DNA of 31,231 nt from Plantago elongata (lineage: Eukaryota; Streptophyta; Magnoliopsida; Lamiales; Plantaginaceae): positions 1 to 31,231 of the forward strand of contig JAYMSP010001528.1 of the NCBI GenBank assembly GCA_036897095.1, written 5' to 3'. Positions 1 through 10,900 of the stretch are shown here, one piece after another. A program made the translations under genes and the position numbers. The notes beneath the pieces are model-generated. The model was not told the origin of the DNA. It made no database searches and was given only the letters and a program-made list of their open reading frames with translations. Positions within the stretch are counted from its first letter, which is position 1. Each line of letters begins with the position of its first letter.

Positions 1-387
1 TTCTCCGAGCTTCAAGAGTCCTGCCGCAAAGATGTGGAACGTGCTTTCGGAGTTATGCAAGCACGGTTTGCAATTATTCGCAATTCGGCACTTGCGCACA
101 ATAAAGACATGCTCAACAAGATTATGAATTGATGCATTACACTCCACAACATGATAGTTGAAGATGAGCGCCACAAATACCTAAACTATGACGCATAAAT
201 TGAACAGCTCGAACAAGGTACCCGTGAGCAAGTGCCGGATCTCATTGATGGAGTTCGTATCCGTCGGGCACAGTCTACAATAAATACTATCCCGGAATAC
301 ATGACCAATTTACGCCGGATGCATAGTGCAATCACGCACATCCAACTAACAAACGACTTAATGGAACATATTTGGAGTCTACATTGA
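1..387 (+). pseudogene. PIF/Harbinger transposase, C-terminal fragment, broken
   Basis: Frame 1 reads as the C-terminal part of a plant PIF/Harbinger DDE transposase. It opens with a block containing DVERAFGVMQARF, in which the E is the likely third catalytic acid, and continues with the CITLHNMIVEDER block and a tail ending in IWSLH. In-frame stops TGA at 130-132 and TAA at 196-198 interrupt it, and the natural stop is TGA at 385-387. The N-terminal two thirds lie outside the window. The frame is otherwise undamaged, so decay is recent or light. The family call rests on motif recognition; the loss of function is seen directly. It cannot encode a full transposase here, though an intact relative elsewhere could mobilise its ends. 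Confidence 0.85.
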
Positions 388-660
388 AGATGAGTCTTCT
401 CCAGTCGGGGTTGTGTGTTTGATTATTTTCGATGTTGTATGCTGTCTATTTGTTTCATTTTATCTTCGTCCGATTTTTATTTCTCGCAATATGTTGTAAT
501 ATATTTTTGGTTTGTTCTATCTTAATAAATTATAAAACGTTTTCAATAAAATACAATTTGATTAATTTCAACTTCTAAACAATTTTAGAATATGTAAATT
601 AAAAAAATTATATTGCATTCACGACACGTCATCACTGCAACAAAAACGTGATTATGTTAA
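388..660 (+). mobile_element. 3' non-coding tail of the PIF/Harbinger element
   Basis: AT-rich sequence directly downstream of the transposase stop. From 521 to about 650 it aligns by eye with 12531-12700: both run through a shared block around attataaaacg, then attaatttcaac, then atatgtaaat, and end with a more GC-rich stretch containing caaaaacg. I take it as the untranslated 3' end of the same element. The exact terminal inverted repeat and target duplication were not identified. Confidence 0.55.
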
Positions 661-1302
661 TGGTAGTAAGCCTTTAGTGAATTAGTGTTAAGTTGGACTG
701 CAAAAGAATTGGGTCGTGACATTAAAGGTCGGATTGTTGTGGTGTGATATAGACAGGGCAGCAATTTAAACAGAGAAGCCATCATTAATCGTGGAAACTT
801 AAAATGGAGGCTAAGCACAAGGATAAGACAATAACAACATGTAGTAGAACAGATTACGGTAGCTAATAAGCCGATTTGGGCCATGGTCGACAAATGAAAC
901 AAGACTAATCTGTCCGTCAACATTGTTTAGTTGCTACCTAATTGTATTATTTTATCATAATTAAGTATATAGTAGTATTAGAAAATGATTAATTGTCACT
1001 TTCAACTTTGAAACATACAAAGTTAACATCAAATCAGTATAGTATTAGATGTAGGAAGGCAATTAATACATGATTACTGCTGCAAAAGCTAGCCAACCAT
1101 CTAGAAGTTTTTATCACAAGCGTGTCAACTGTTAAAACACGTATGTATGTATAATAAAGTTGACACTTTCTTTTTTATTATCATATCCATTACCGACCAT
1201 GCACAATCTAATCGATACTATAATAATTAATAATGAGTTATGAGAGAAAAACTATCAAAAATAATTTCATATAAACTTTTTAAAGTATTGTCTCTTATTA
1301 TT
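661..1302. other. Intergenic, AT-rich, nothing recognised
   Basis: No coding region is supported. An 88-codon open frame on the minus strand at 657-923 has no recognisable domain and probably reflects chance. No structural RNA or clear repeat was seen. Confidence 0.5.
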
Positions 1303-1527
1303 TACTCCTCCATTTCTTTACAAACTCTCCATTTAAATTTTGATCGTTAATTAATCAAACGATAATAGTAAATAATTTTATAAAATCATATCATAAAAAT
1401 TTAAATAAATTTTTATGATATAATTTTATTAAATTATTTACTATTTAAAAATAGTTAACGGTCAAAATCGAAGTTCGCTGACCAATCAAAATCAAAGTAA
1501 AAAATATTTAATAGAACGGATGAAGTA
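1303..1527. mobile_element. Degenerate Stowaway-like MITE with long hairpin
   Basis: The segment folds back on itself. An outer pair matches around attttgatcgttaa (about 1337) and the complement of ttaacggtcaaaat (about 1456). An inner pair of nearly 40-nt arms spans about 1363-1401 and 1406-1444, with a few-base loop. The ends (tactcctcc on the left, ggatgaagta on the right) resemble decayed Stowaway termini of the CTCCCTCCGTCCC type with TA at the edges. The size of about 225 bp fits the class. The inverted repeat is seen; the Stowaway label is inferred. Confidence 0.6.
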
Positions 1528-1701
1528 TTAAGTTATTTCAAAATTTAATAAAACTCTAACGTCCATAGTTTAGATTGCTGAATTGTTATAAGTTGGTATA
1601 CATTTATATTTTCTCTTATGTGTAAAATTTATAAGTTACACAGTATGTTTATTTTATAATATATGTTTGAAATGTATTAAGTACATTCTTTAAAATTAAA
1701 T

Positions 1702-1952
1702 ATAGTCCCTCCGCTTCGAAGAAGCTATCCAGTTTTAACTTTTTATAGTCAACGATATTCAACTTGAACTACGAATTAATCTCAAATCGTAAGGGTAAAA
1801 TCTTCAATTAAATTATATAATGAAAGTTTAGATGCTACTAAATTTTAATTATATTAATTAATTAGAGATTATACCATTATAGTATGAGATTAATTTGTAG
1901 TTAAAGTTGAATTTCGTTGACCATCAGAATAATTAAGTTGATAGAGCGAGTA
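1702..1952. mobile_element. Degenerate Stowaway-like MITE
   Basis: The left end reads tagtccctccg and the right end gagcgagtat, both plausible decayed Stowaway termini. Inner arms pair well: the left arm begins gtcaacgatattcaac at about 1748, and the right arm ends gaatttcgttgac at about 1921; the arms agree over roughly 35 nt with few mismatches. Length is about 250 bp. It lies some 300 bp upstream of the F-box/kelch TATA box. Confidence 0.6.
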
Positions 1953-2250
1953 TTTGAAGTGCTAGTTCGACATCGTTCTGACTAAATCCACTGATATTTT
2001 AATTACTGAGTAATGGTTAATCAGATTTGATGGATCCAGCCGCGGAAATAAAAAAAAAAGTTCGGTTAGTTATTATAATACGTAGTTTACAATTTCTTCT
2101 TTCTTGTTTTTGTATTGAGTTTTGATGATTTTCGACTTACACAATTACGCTCGCGTCGTGTCGAACCGTTTGATGAGTAAAAGATGAGAAAGTCTAAAGT
2201 CAAATGCGGGGGTTAATAAAGGGAAATGAAATGCATAAAAAATAGAGAAG

Positions 2251-2258
2251 TATATATT
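2251..2258 (+). promoter_or_regulatory. Candidate TATA box of the F-box/kelch gene
   Basis: TATATATT sits about 310 bp upstream of the first leader splice donor. It is followed by a GA-rich tract (2267-2280) and a CT-rich leader, a common plant core-promoter arrangement. A transcription start near 2280-2290 is inferred, not seen. Confidence 0.4.
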
Positions 2259-2560
2259 GAAGTTGATAGAGAGAGAAAAATACGTTTCGTCGAAAGTCCA
2301 AAGAAATCTTATGCTTTTTATTTCACCATTTGCACAGAGAATCATCCAAAGGATTTCTCAATTAGCCCCTTTTTGCACGAATATTATTAATCTCAACCTG
2401 CAAAAATCTCTTCTCTTTCATAGATATACAGCTTTTCAGTTTTCAAAAAAGGAAAAAAGGAGAAGAAGCAAAACCAGACACCTATACTTGACTTGCTAAT
2501 TACCAATTCTTGTTTTCACAGCTTCCATCAATTCATTTCGTGTCCTTAACCAACACTTAT

Positions 2561-3097
2561 GTAAGTCTTCTTCGATTATGCATTTCTACTTTCACCTGAT
2601 TTCAATAAAAATCTTACCTTTTTTTTTTGTTAAATCTGCGTTTTGTATTGTATTCAGTATATTGATAGATGATAGATCTAATTTCAGTAATCAGCTGCTC
2701 TTTCGGCTATACCCAATGCAAGATTTGATCTTTTGTATTGATTTGTGCTTTTCTCAAGATTTTTGCATCTGGGTATTGTTTGATCTCAACTTGATTCATA
2801 TCTTGTTGATTTGATTTGATTTGATTTTCAGGTGTTATATGTTATGGGCTTCTCTTACATTTGATGATGTTTGATTTTCCTGATATTCGAAAACTTGTTG
2901 CTTTGTTAATTGCCAAATATAGCAAGTCTTCAATTTTGATCTACCTGGTATTGTTTGCTAACTTGCCTTTTTTATGTTATGATCTTACTTAGAAGGTGAG
3001 GTTAGCTTCGATCTCTTCTTCTTTTGTGTTGAAGGGACAGGCTGTTATTAGCTGTACAAGTTTCTTGATATCTGACTGATACGTGTGATTTTCGCAG
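2561..3097 (+). other. 5' leader intron of the F-box/kelch gene
   Basis: A strong donor (ttat|gtaagt) at 2561 and an acceptor (ttttcgcag) ending at 3097 bracket a T-rich 537-bp stretch typical of plant introns. The start codon at 3131 lies 33 bp after the acceptor. An alternative acceptor (ttttcag) ends at about 2831. The open frames inside the intron (for example 2578-2814) are T-rich artefacts. Confidence 0.65.
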
Positions 3098-3130
3098 CAT
3101 CAAAGTCCCTTTGAGGTAGAATAGCTTAGC

Positions 3131-4438
3131 ATGGTGGAAGATCGTGCTTTTGTAGTCTCCAGTGACTATCCGGTGACCTGTGAGCTAGAGGGCAGCTGGT
3201 GCATGAATTACCGACTAGAGGATGTTGAGATTCGACATAGAAAACGTCCATTGGAGGCGAACGGGGAGGAAGATGATGATGTTGTTAAGGAGTGCAAGCG
3301 GTCAAGGGATCGGGTGGATACGGTATTGTCAATTGGTGGGAGTTTAGTGTTCCTTAATGTACAATCTGATAGTCAGGGGCATGCTGGCGATGATTCAGAT
3401 ACAAGTTCATTGATTACAGGCATTGGTCGAGACAATTCCATCAGTTGTCTTATTCGCTGCTCCAGATCGGATTATGGTGCCCTCGCGTCGTTGAACCAGA
3501 GTTTTCGTTCACTTATTAGGAGCGGAGAATTGTATAAGTTGAGGAGGAAGAACGGTGTAGTTGAACATTGGGTTTATTTTTCATGCCAATTGCTCGAATG
3601 GGAGGCTTTTGACCCTACTCGGCGTCGTTGGATGCAATTACCACAAGTCAACCGAAATGATGGCTTTGCTTTTGGGGATAAGGAATCTTTGGCCGTTGGG
3701 ACAGACCTCCTTGTTTTTGGGAAGGAATATTTATCATATGTAATACACCATTATAGCTTGTTAACCAACACGTGGAGTACTGGAACAAGTATGAACGAGT
3801 CTCGATGTTTGTTCGGTTCAGCCAGCCTAGGAGAGATAGCAATATTGGCAGGTGGATGTGATTCACATGGTATCCTTGATTCAGCTGAGTTATACAACTC
3901 TGAGACCAGGACATGGAAGACACTCCCAAGGATGAGGAAGGCGAGGAAAATGTGCTCCAGTGTGTTCATGGACGGAAAATTTTATGTCATTGGTGGAAAG
4001 GAAAAGGGTGAGAAGGTTCTCACATGTGGAGAAGAATATGACTTGGATACTGAGACTTGGACTGAAATTCCTAACATGTCCCCGGCACGTTCGGGTGCAG
4101 CAAACACATCTGAAGCGCCCCCTTTAATTGCCGTTGTAAATAACGAACTATACACTGCGGATCATGCCGATATGGAGGTCCGAAAATATAACAAGAGCGA
4201 TAAATCGTGGATCACAATTGGGAGATTGCCTGAACGTGCGGATTCAATGTACGGCTGGGGTTTAGCATTCAGGGCATGTGGTGATCGCCTCATAGTGATT
4301 GGAGGGCCTCGTAATGCTGGTGAAGGGTTTATCGAAATCAATGCGTGGACCCCAAGTGAAGGACCGCCTCGCTGGGAGTTACTGGGGCGAAAGCAATCAT
4401 GCAGTTTTGTTTATAATTGTGCTGTAATGGGATGCTGA
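3131..4438 (+). CDS. F-box/kelch-repeat protein, SKIP11-like
   Basis: A 435-residue protein in one coding exon, ending with the family's usual C-terminus (NCAVMGC). The first 90 residues are variable and acidic/basic, with a likely nuclear-type basic patch (KRSRDR). An F-box of the divergent SKIP11 type lies at about 92-140 (SCLIRCSRSDYGALASLNQS, then FRSLIRSGELYKLRR). Next comes HWVYFSCQLLEWEAFDP and a kelch propeller: clear repeats at about 226-272 (AGGCDSHG, AELYNSETRTW) and 274-318 (VIGGK, EYDLDTETW), and a last blade near 385-420 (VIGGPRNAGEGF). In this family the F-box binds SKP1-type adaptors and the propeller binds the substrate of an SCF ubiquitin ligase. Length and domain order match Arabidopsis SKIP11 and At1g74510-type proteins. 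The substrate is unknown. The ATG is the first in frame after the leader intron. Confidence 0.93.
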   Translation: MVEDRAFVVSSDYPVTCELEGSWCMNYRLEDVEIRHRKRPLEANGEEDDDVVKECKRSRDRVDTVLSIGGSLVFLNVQSDSQGHAGDDSDTSSLITGIGRDNSISCLIRCSRSDYGALASLNQSFRSLIRSGELYKLRRKNGVVEHWVYFSCQLLEWEAFDPTRRRWMQLPQVNRNDGFAFGDKESLAVGTDLLVFGKEYLSYVIHHYSLLTNTWSTGTSMNESRCLFGSASLGEIAILAGGCDSHGILDSAELYNSETRTWKTLPRMRKARKMCSSVFMDGKFYVIGGKEKGEKVLTCGEEYDLDTETWTEIPNMSPARSGAANTSEAPPLIAVVNNELYTADHADMEVRKYNKSDKSWITIGRLPERADSMYGWGLAFRACGDRLIVIGGPRNAGEGFIEINAWTPSEGPPRWELLGRKQSCSFVYNCAVMGC

Positions 4439-5758
4439 AGAATTCTCACCAGCCAAACCTTGTACCCCAGTAGTTCCCTGGAGGCTCTGGCTCCTGGGTA
4501 ATGTGTACTTTACTTCAACTGTTTCATTTTCTTTTGTTTGGCTCTTTGATTGGGAGAAGGATAGGAAGAATTAACAAATTTGACTCAAGATTCAATTGAA
4601 TGTTCTGTTTATGTTTGTCTTGAGTATAATTACCTCGAACAAAGAATAAATTCATACGTGTTTCCTTTGAGTTCTCTTAACCCAGTCAAGTAACACCTCA
4701 AGATTGGCATCATATAACACATTGAGGTTCACTCACTTTGAAAGCTGGGTGTCTGTTGGACTGTTGGTGCTTTGCTTAATCTTTTATATATGGAACAAAA
4801 TGTACATCAGTCTATGAGTATATAGTCGTCCCATATCGTGCTGGAAGATACAAATTAGTGCTGGACGTGTTTCCGGGGAACATTTGGCTCTGTAATGTGC
4901 TTGCTCTCTTGAATTTCTGGATAGTTTGTTTGATATATTCAACCAACATGCAATAATGTTCTTTTAGTTGTTGTTGTTCTGAAGTTTCTCAATGTATTCA
5001 TAAGTGAATGCACAGTTAGTTGTTTCTGATCACATGTGAACCATTCTTGTTTGATGCATGGTAATTTTGTCTTCCGAATTCTAGTTCCGAAGTTTGAGTT
5101 TAGGCATGGAACCATGGCGATGATTTATGAATGTGTGATATGTGGATTACTGTGTCATGACCTTGGCCGGATTCTGAAGCTTCGAGTGTGATTGATTTAT
5201 CGCAACAAGCTGTGTTTCGTGTTAACCTTTGGCTTGCCATGACCATGAGTCCTGGCCTTTATGATGAATAATCATCTGTAAATGCGTGTGGTCCAGAAAT
5301 AGAACAACCAAGTCCTATGGTCTAAGCTGACTTTGTCAAGCTTGGTGCATTACTTGTTGTTATGCACTCTGTTGAAAGTTGAAAATGGGGTGGGGACACC
5401 CCGATAGATACCCCGGTTTGTTGTATCGTACATGGATTAAAATCTCGATTTCAGATGATTTAAAACGTGTATGGGATGTTCTAAAGTGAAGTGTTCTGAT
5501 AATTGTGAAGATGTAGGAGGTTTAGTTGATTAAGCAAGTTATTTGCACCATAAAGTCATAAAAGATGAGTCGATTGAAGGTTGAAACCACAAAAATTCTG
5601 AACAACCCTCACGCAATTGAAACAATTCCAAGAAAGCCACTTTGTTGACTACAAACATTTCATTGATATCTAAGAAAAGAAGCAACGAGGATCATTCATC
5701 TCTTGCTTCGAGCTTGTGGTGTTCGTAATAACACCCCGATAATGACGAAATTACAAAG

Positions 5759-5826
5759 AACCCAAACTCCGTTAGTTTCTTACTTTGCAAATAACCCAAA
5801 CTCCATTAGTTTCTTACTTTGCGATC
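5759..5826. repeat. 34-bp tandem duplication
   Basis: Two adjacent copies, 5759-5792 and 5793-5826, both starting aacccaaactcc and sharing ttagtttcttactttgc. They differ at only a few positions. Confidence 0.85.
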
Positions 5827-6464
5827 CCTTCTCCTTACATTTTCGTACAAAATCTATTTCCATCAATCACTTTTGACTCATATCATGAAAATTCAAAAAG
5901 ATAAAATAATTATGATGTACTCGGATTTCCCATTATACCCCTAGGGATGGATGTAAAGGTAGACTTTTTGAATATGGACCAAAATTGAAAATTACATTAT
6001 GTGGAAATAGGAACATGATTTCTTTGTCAATTATGTGGATCCAATCACCCTTCTCATGTTGCATGATCATATCATTTATGATTCTTCGGATGTAAATTGT
6101 AGTAATGTGTGTGTCGACGCCGTTCGATGTAGAATCATATTGTGCATCAACGTGAATCCTGATCCCTGGTGTAAGTGAGTATGATAAAGTAGTCCCACCA
6201 TCGTTATTACTTTAGTGAATTGCACCCTGATCGATTCTTAGTGACTGAGGCACATGTTGAACTCATTCAAAGAGATTTGGTGTAGAAGTTTGTTTCCCAA
6301 ACACATGGTTCTCCTCCCATCCTAACAGAGGAGAAGAGAGAAGGTAGGTGCTATTTTCGAAAATTGCGAAACACAACTATAGAAAGTTATATTATTAATT
6401 GGGGTCCTCTGTTTCAAGGAAGGTAAGGAGTTGAACTTTTAAATATTTTTATATTTTATTCGAA

Positions 6465-6650
6465 TGTTAAGTAATATTCTATTCAATTCAAAATAAATGT
6501 CACATTTATTTATAAGCACATAAATTAATGAGTAGTGTAAATAATAAAAGGGGACAAACGAAAAATGAGTTGCACTTATTGTAAAAAAAAGGAAACGTGA
6601 CATTCGTATTGAAACATATATAAATGAAAAATATGTTATTTATTCTGAAA
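6465..6650. mobile_element. Possible decayed MITE
   Basis: An inverted pair is visible: caaaataaatgtcacattt near 6489 and the complement of aaacgtgacattcgtattg near 6593. This resembles the sub-terminal motif of some Stowaway elements. The outer ends are not preserved, so the class and limits are uncertain. Confidence 0.3.
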
Positions 6651-7068
6651 CTAAAAAATAAATAAACTATGATCATACTAGTAATTCATGATAATAAATG
6701 AAACGATTCAGCTATTAATCGATCAAAATTCGACTAATTAAACAGATACAATTCCTGCCTGACTGTTTTTCAAATATCATCAGAATTACCGTCCATGTGC
6801 CATTTCGATATTTTCAGGACACTTTCTTCACTTCACCTCACTGTTCACTGTCTTGAGTTTTTGGATAGACATACATAACAGACTGTATTTTTCCAAGATC
6901 AGAATTAGGGCATTTTCACTTCATTCTTTACTACTCAAACTAATTCTTGCTTCATTCTTCACAGCCAGATAAATCCTTAGATACTTCACTTGATGCCTTT
7001 ACCTTGAAAAATTCAGATTTAGATAGCTAGCTAACGACTTTTCAGTGAATTGACCTGACCGCAAGCAA

Positions 7069-7981
7069 GTATGTTTACCTCTTCCTTCATTTTTTTCCAG
7101 CTTTATTTGTGTCGAAAAGGAAGATTTTTTTGTTTAATTCTTCTACTACTTGTTCTTGAAGCTTAAAGACTCGGATCTTTTGCTGTTTTAGAGCTTTTGC
7201 AATTTTATTTTGATTCTTTATTGGTGAGTTTTTTTTTCTCAAATCTCTATCCTTTTACCTTTTTTTATTGATCAGATCCGAATTGGTGGTTATGTTTGAT
7301 TAGTTTATGTTCAAGTTGGATGCTGGTAAAGTGGTAATGTTGTGTCAAGTTTAAGTTTTGTTGCAACTTAAACACTCCATGTTAGTTAATTCAGTTATGC
7401 AATTCGATTTCGATATCAATTTCTGTTTAATCTAGTTTCTGATTCTATCGCCTTTGATTACACCGCAAGTGGAATGTATCGGTATAAACTCCAGTGAGAT
7501 TCGATTCTGTTTAGGCATACTCAGTGCAGTGTTACTGGGTCATTCATAGGTTTAACGAAAATTGAGATTATTTTTTGAGCAAGTTTGGGGCATATTGCAT
7601 CACTAGTGGTTAGTCAGAAGAAAATTGTTGGCCAAGTTATGCTTATGAAACCTTCTTGATCTGCACATTTGACATGCTTGGAATCTGTAAAAATGTGAAC
7701 TTTAGGTTGTAAAACTTTTAAGGCCGGATACTTTTGTTGCGCAGTATATTTTACCTTCTGAGATTTATCTGGTTGACAACCTTTTTGCCATCTGATCAGT
7801 TGTTTTATTGACCTATGCCAAGAATTTATCTAGATATGTTTTATGTGCCTTGAAAATCGTACCATGCACTTCTCGGCATCAATGAGGAAACTTCTTTGAT
7901 TGTTCGAGAGATGGTTAGCGGTTGTCTGGGCTTCTGTTTATTTTTTATGTCTATATTAAGCATGATATATAAATACTACAG
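7069..7981 (+). other. 5' leader intron of the PMT2/PMT14-like gene
   Basis: The donor gcaa|gtatgt at 7069 follows a CT-rich leader (about 6900-7068), and the acceptor actacag ends at 7981, only 8 bp before the ATG at 7990. The 913-bp body is T-rich. The first leader exon contains a tiny upstream frame of four codons (ATG at 6993). I saw no clear TATA box upstream; the transcription start is not fixed. Confidence 0.6.
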
Positions 7982-7989
7982 GGCATGCA

Positions 7990-10900
7990 ATGGCGAACAG
8001 ATTTAATTCAGGGGGCAGTAGTACTAGGCGGTATGTGACGCTTTGCATAGTAGCCGGTCTGTGCCTTTTTTTCTACCTATTAGGAACATGGCAGAGTCGA
8101 ATTGGAAAGGGGGACCGCATAGCTGTCGGGTTGATTAAGAGTGCAGGAAACTGCAACATTCTTCCTGAACTCAATGTTGAAACCCATCATGGTGGTGGAG
8201 CTGGGGAAACTGATTCAGATCCTAAAGCGACGATCTACATGCCATGCCCTGCCAAATTCACTGATCATACTCCTTGTCAATATCGGAAACTTGCCATGAA
8301 GTTCCCCAGAGCTAATATGGTCTATCGCGAAAGGCACTGTCCATCTGAACTACAGAAATTGCGCTGTCTTATTCCGGCTCCTGAAGGATACGTAACCCCG
8401 TTTCGGTGGCCCAAGAGCCGCGACTATGTTCCCTATGCCAATGCACCTTACAAAAGCTTAACTGTCGAGAAGGCTATTCAGAACTGGGTTCAGTATGAGG
8501 GCAATGTGTTTAGGTTCCCTGGTGGCGGGACACAGTTCCCTGAGGGAGCTGATAAATACATTGATCATCTTGCGTCGGTTATTCCGTTTGCAAATGGAAC
8601 TGTTAGGACTGCATTGGACACTGGTTGTGGGGTATGTTAAATTCTAAGAGCTTTTCTCCATTAACCCACACATTGTCATTGCTTTTCTGTTTTCACCATA
8701 GTTGAAGGCTTACTCAGTTATTACTGAAGCTTTTGTGAAATTAATATAAGCCTAATTGTATGACAATGTTACATCTCCCGCCCTTTAATCGGGCATATAT
8801 CTCCAACTTTCACAAAATAGTTTCTTGGTTCTCTGATAACCATTGTTAGTAGTACCCACTAAATTGGTGTTGTTTTATTTTGTCAAACTGTTTGCTTAAA
8901 ATGTCAGTTCCATAGTTAAAGAACCCTTTTATATCCAGTTTATTATGCAGCTAATATTCTATATCATGTGATTGTTTTAGGTTGCTAGTTGGGGAGCATA
9001 TCTCTGGGAAAGAAATGTTATAGCAATGTCATTTGCACCTAGAGACTCACATGAAGCGCAGGTTCAGTTTGCACTTGAACGGGGTGTACCTGCAGTTATT
9101 GGTGTTTTTGGAACCATAAAACTGCCGTATCCATCTGGAGCATTTGACATGGCACATTGCTCTCGTTGCCTCATACCATGGGGGCTGAATGGTCAGAACA
9201 AATATTGGTTAAAGTATTGAATGTGTCTCTTCCCAGTATTGGTCGTCAGCTGTTGAAATTTGTAGTAATTGTTTTTTTCCCCTCAATGCAGATGGATTCT
9301 ACATGAAGGAAGTGGATCGTGTGCTGAGACCAGGTGGCTACTGGGTGCTTTCAGGCCCTCCAATCAATTGGAAAACCCACTACAAGGCATGGCAACGCCC
9401 AATGGAACAACTTCAGGAAGAACAGAGAAAGATAGAACAGGTCGCTAAAAGTCTCTGTTGGGAGAAAATTTCCGAAAAAGATGAAATTGCAGTGTGGCGG
9501 AAGAAAATCGATATCAACTCTTGTCATGCTGCTCAAGAGAATTCTGGAGCAACATTCTGTAAAACTGAAGATGCTGATGATGTCTGGTATATATTCACAA
9601 CCACTTGTGTGAACTCCTTTAGATTTGCCATTTTGACAATGTCATGTGTGGTCACTCAGATTATTTACTGATACACCTTGTAGAATACGTAGTTGGGCCA
9701 TAATTTGTTTCACTAAAAGTTAAAATAGCATATATCTATAATGTTCCCTCCGTCCCACTAAAAATGTCTCGGTTGACTTTTTAATGTTGACTTTGATCAC
9801 AACTTACTTCTAAACCGAAATAAATAAATAATAATAATTATTATTATTATATTATGAAAGTACATATCATAATATAATTTCATCAAATGTTTTTATTTCC
9901 GATCTAATATGAGAGTGGTTTGTAGTCAAAGCCAAATGGCACATTTTTCATGGGATGGAGGGAGTACATGTGATGATTCCAGGCTGTTACGAGCAAATAA
10001 CAGTTGGAACTTAAGAAGAGGGCCAATGAACCGTTACTATTATTCGTAACTTTTCCTTGGAATTAGAATATGGTCTAAGTTCCCTTCTGTTAACTGGTAG
10101 GGTTGCGTACATCAGGCACTAATAGAAATCACTGTCAATTATTTTGATGCACATATTGTGTAACCAGGTATAAGAAAATGGAACCATGCATCACACCAAG
10201 CAATAATGGCAAGAACAGTGAAGTTTCTAGTTGGGATCTCGAACCATTTCCAGATAGGCTTTTTGCTGTTCCGCCCAGGATTGCGAGTGGCTCAGTTTCT
10301 GGAGTTTCTGTTCAGGCCTATAAGGAGGATATTAAACAATGGAGAAAGCATGTAAATGCCTATAGAGCGATAATCAAGATCATCGATTCCGGAAGATACC
10401 GCAATATCATGGATATGAATGCTGGACTAGGTGGTTTTGCAGCTGCGCTTCAATCTCCCAAACTTTGGGTTATGAATGTAGTGCCGACTATTGCCGAGCA
10501 GAGTACGCTGAGTGTTATTTATGAAAGAGGATTAATTGGGATCTATCATGACTGGTATATCATAAACCCTGTTTTCATTGTTTCTACTGTTTCTTATTGT
10601 TGAAGCGGGTTTCATTGTAATTGGTCCTGCATTGTGTTTCACTTTGGAGTTAACTGTTAACCTTCTTTGAAAGTAATCAGATGCCACTAAAGAATGGAAT
10701 CTATTTTTGAAGGGCAACTCTTCGTTCAAATAATTGGAATTTTTGTAATTGATTCCAGAAGTCACAAGCTTTCAAGTAGAGCTTATAGTTTTCCTGATCC
10801 TCCGCTTATGTAGTTAATTGCTTTTTGCATCCCCCCTTTTTTTTTTGTTGCATCTGTTCAAATAAATGGAATTTTTGTAATTGTTTTTTGCATCTGGTAG

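Larger units (their letters stand above)
4439..6780. other. 3' region of the F-box/kelch gene and intergenic DNA
   Basis: The first few hundred bases after the stop are probably 3' UTR. An AATAAA-like signal occurs near 4645, and a donor-like gtaatg at 4498 could begin a 3' UTR intron, but I found no convincing acceptor. 4700-5500 is less AT-rich than typical intergenic DNA, yet carries no open frame I can support. A 34-bp tandem duplication lies at 5759-5826, and a possible MITE at 6465-6650. The rest shows nothing recognisable. Confidence 0.4.

Noticed and set aside
657..923. 88-codon minus-strand frame
   Set aside because: No domain, no promoter context, hydrophobic composition explained by AT-rich DNA.
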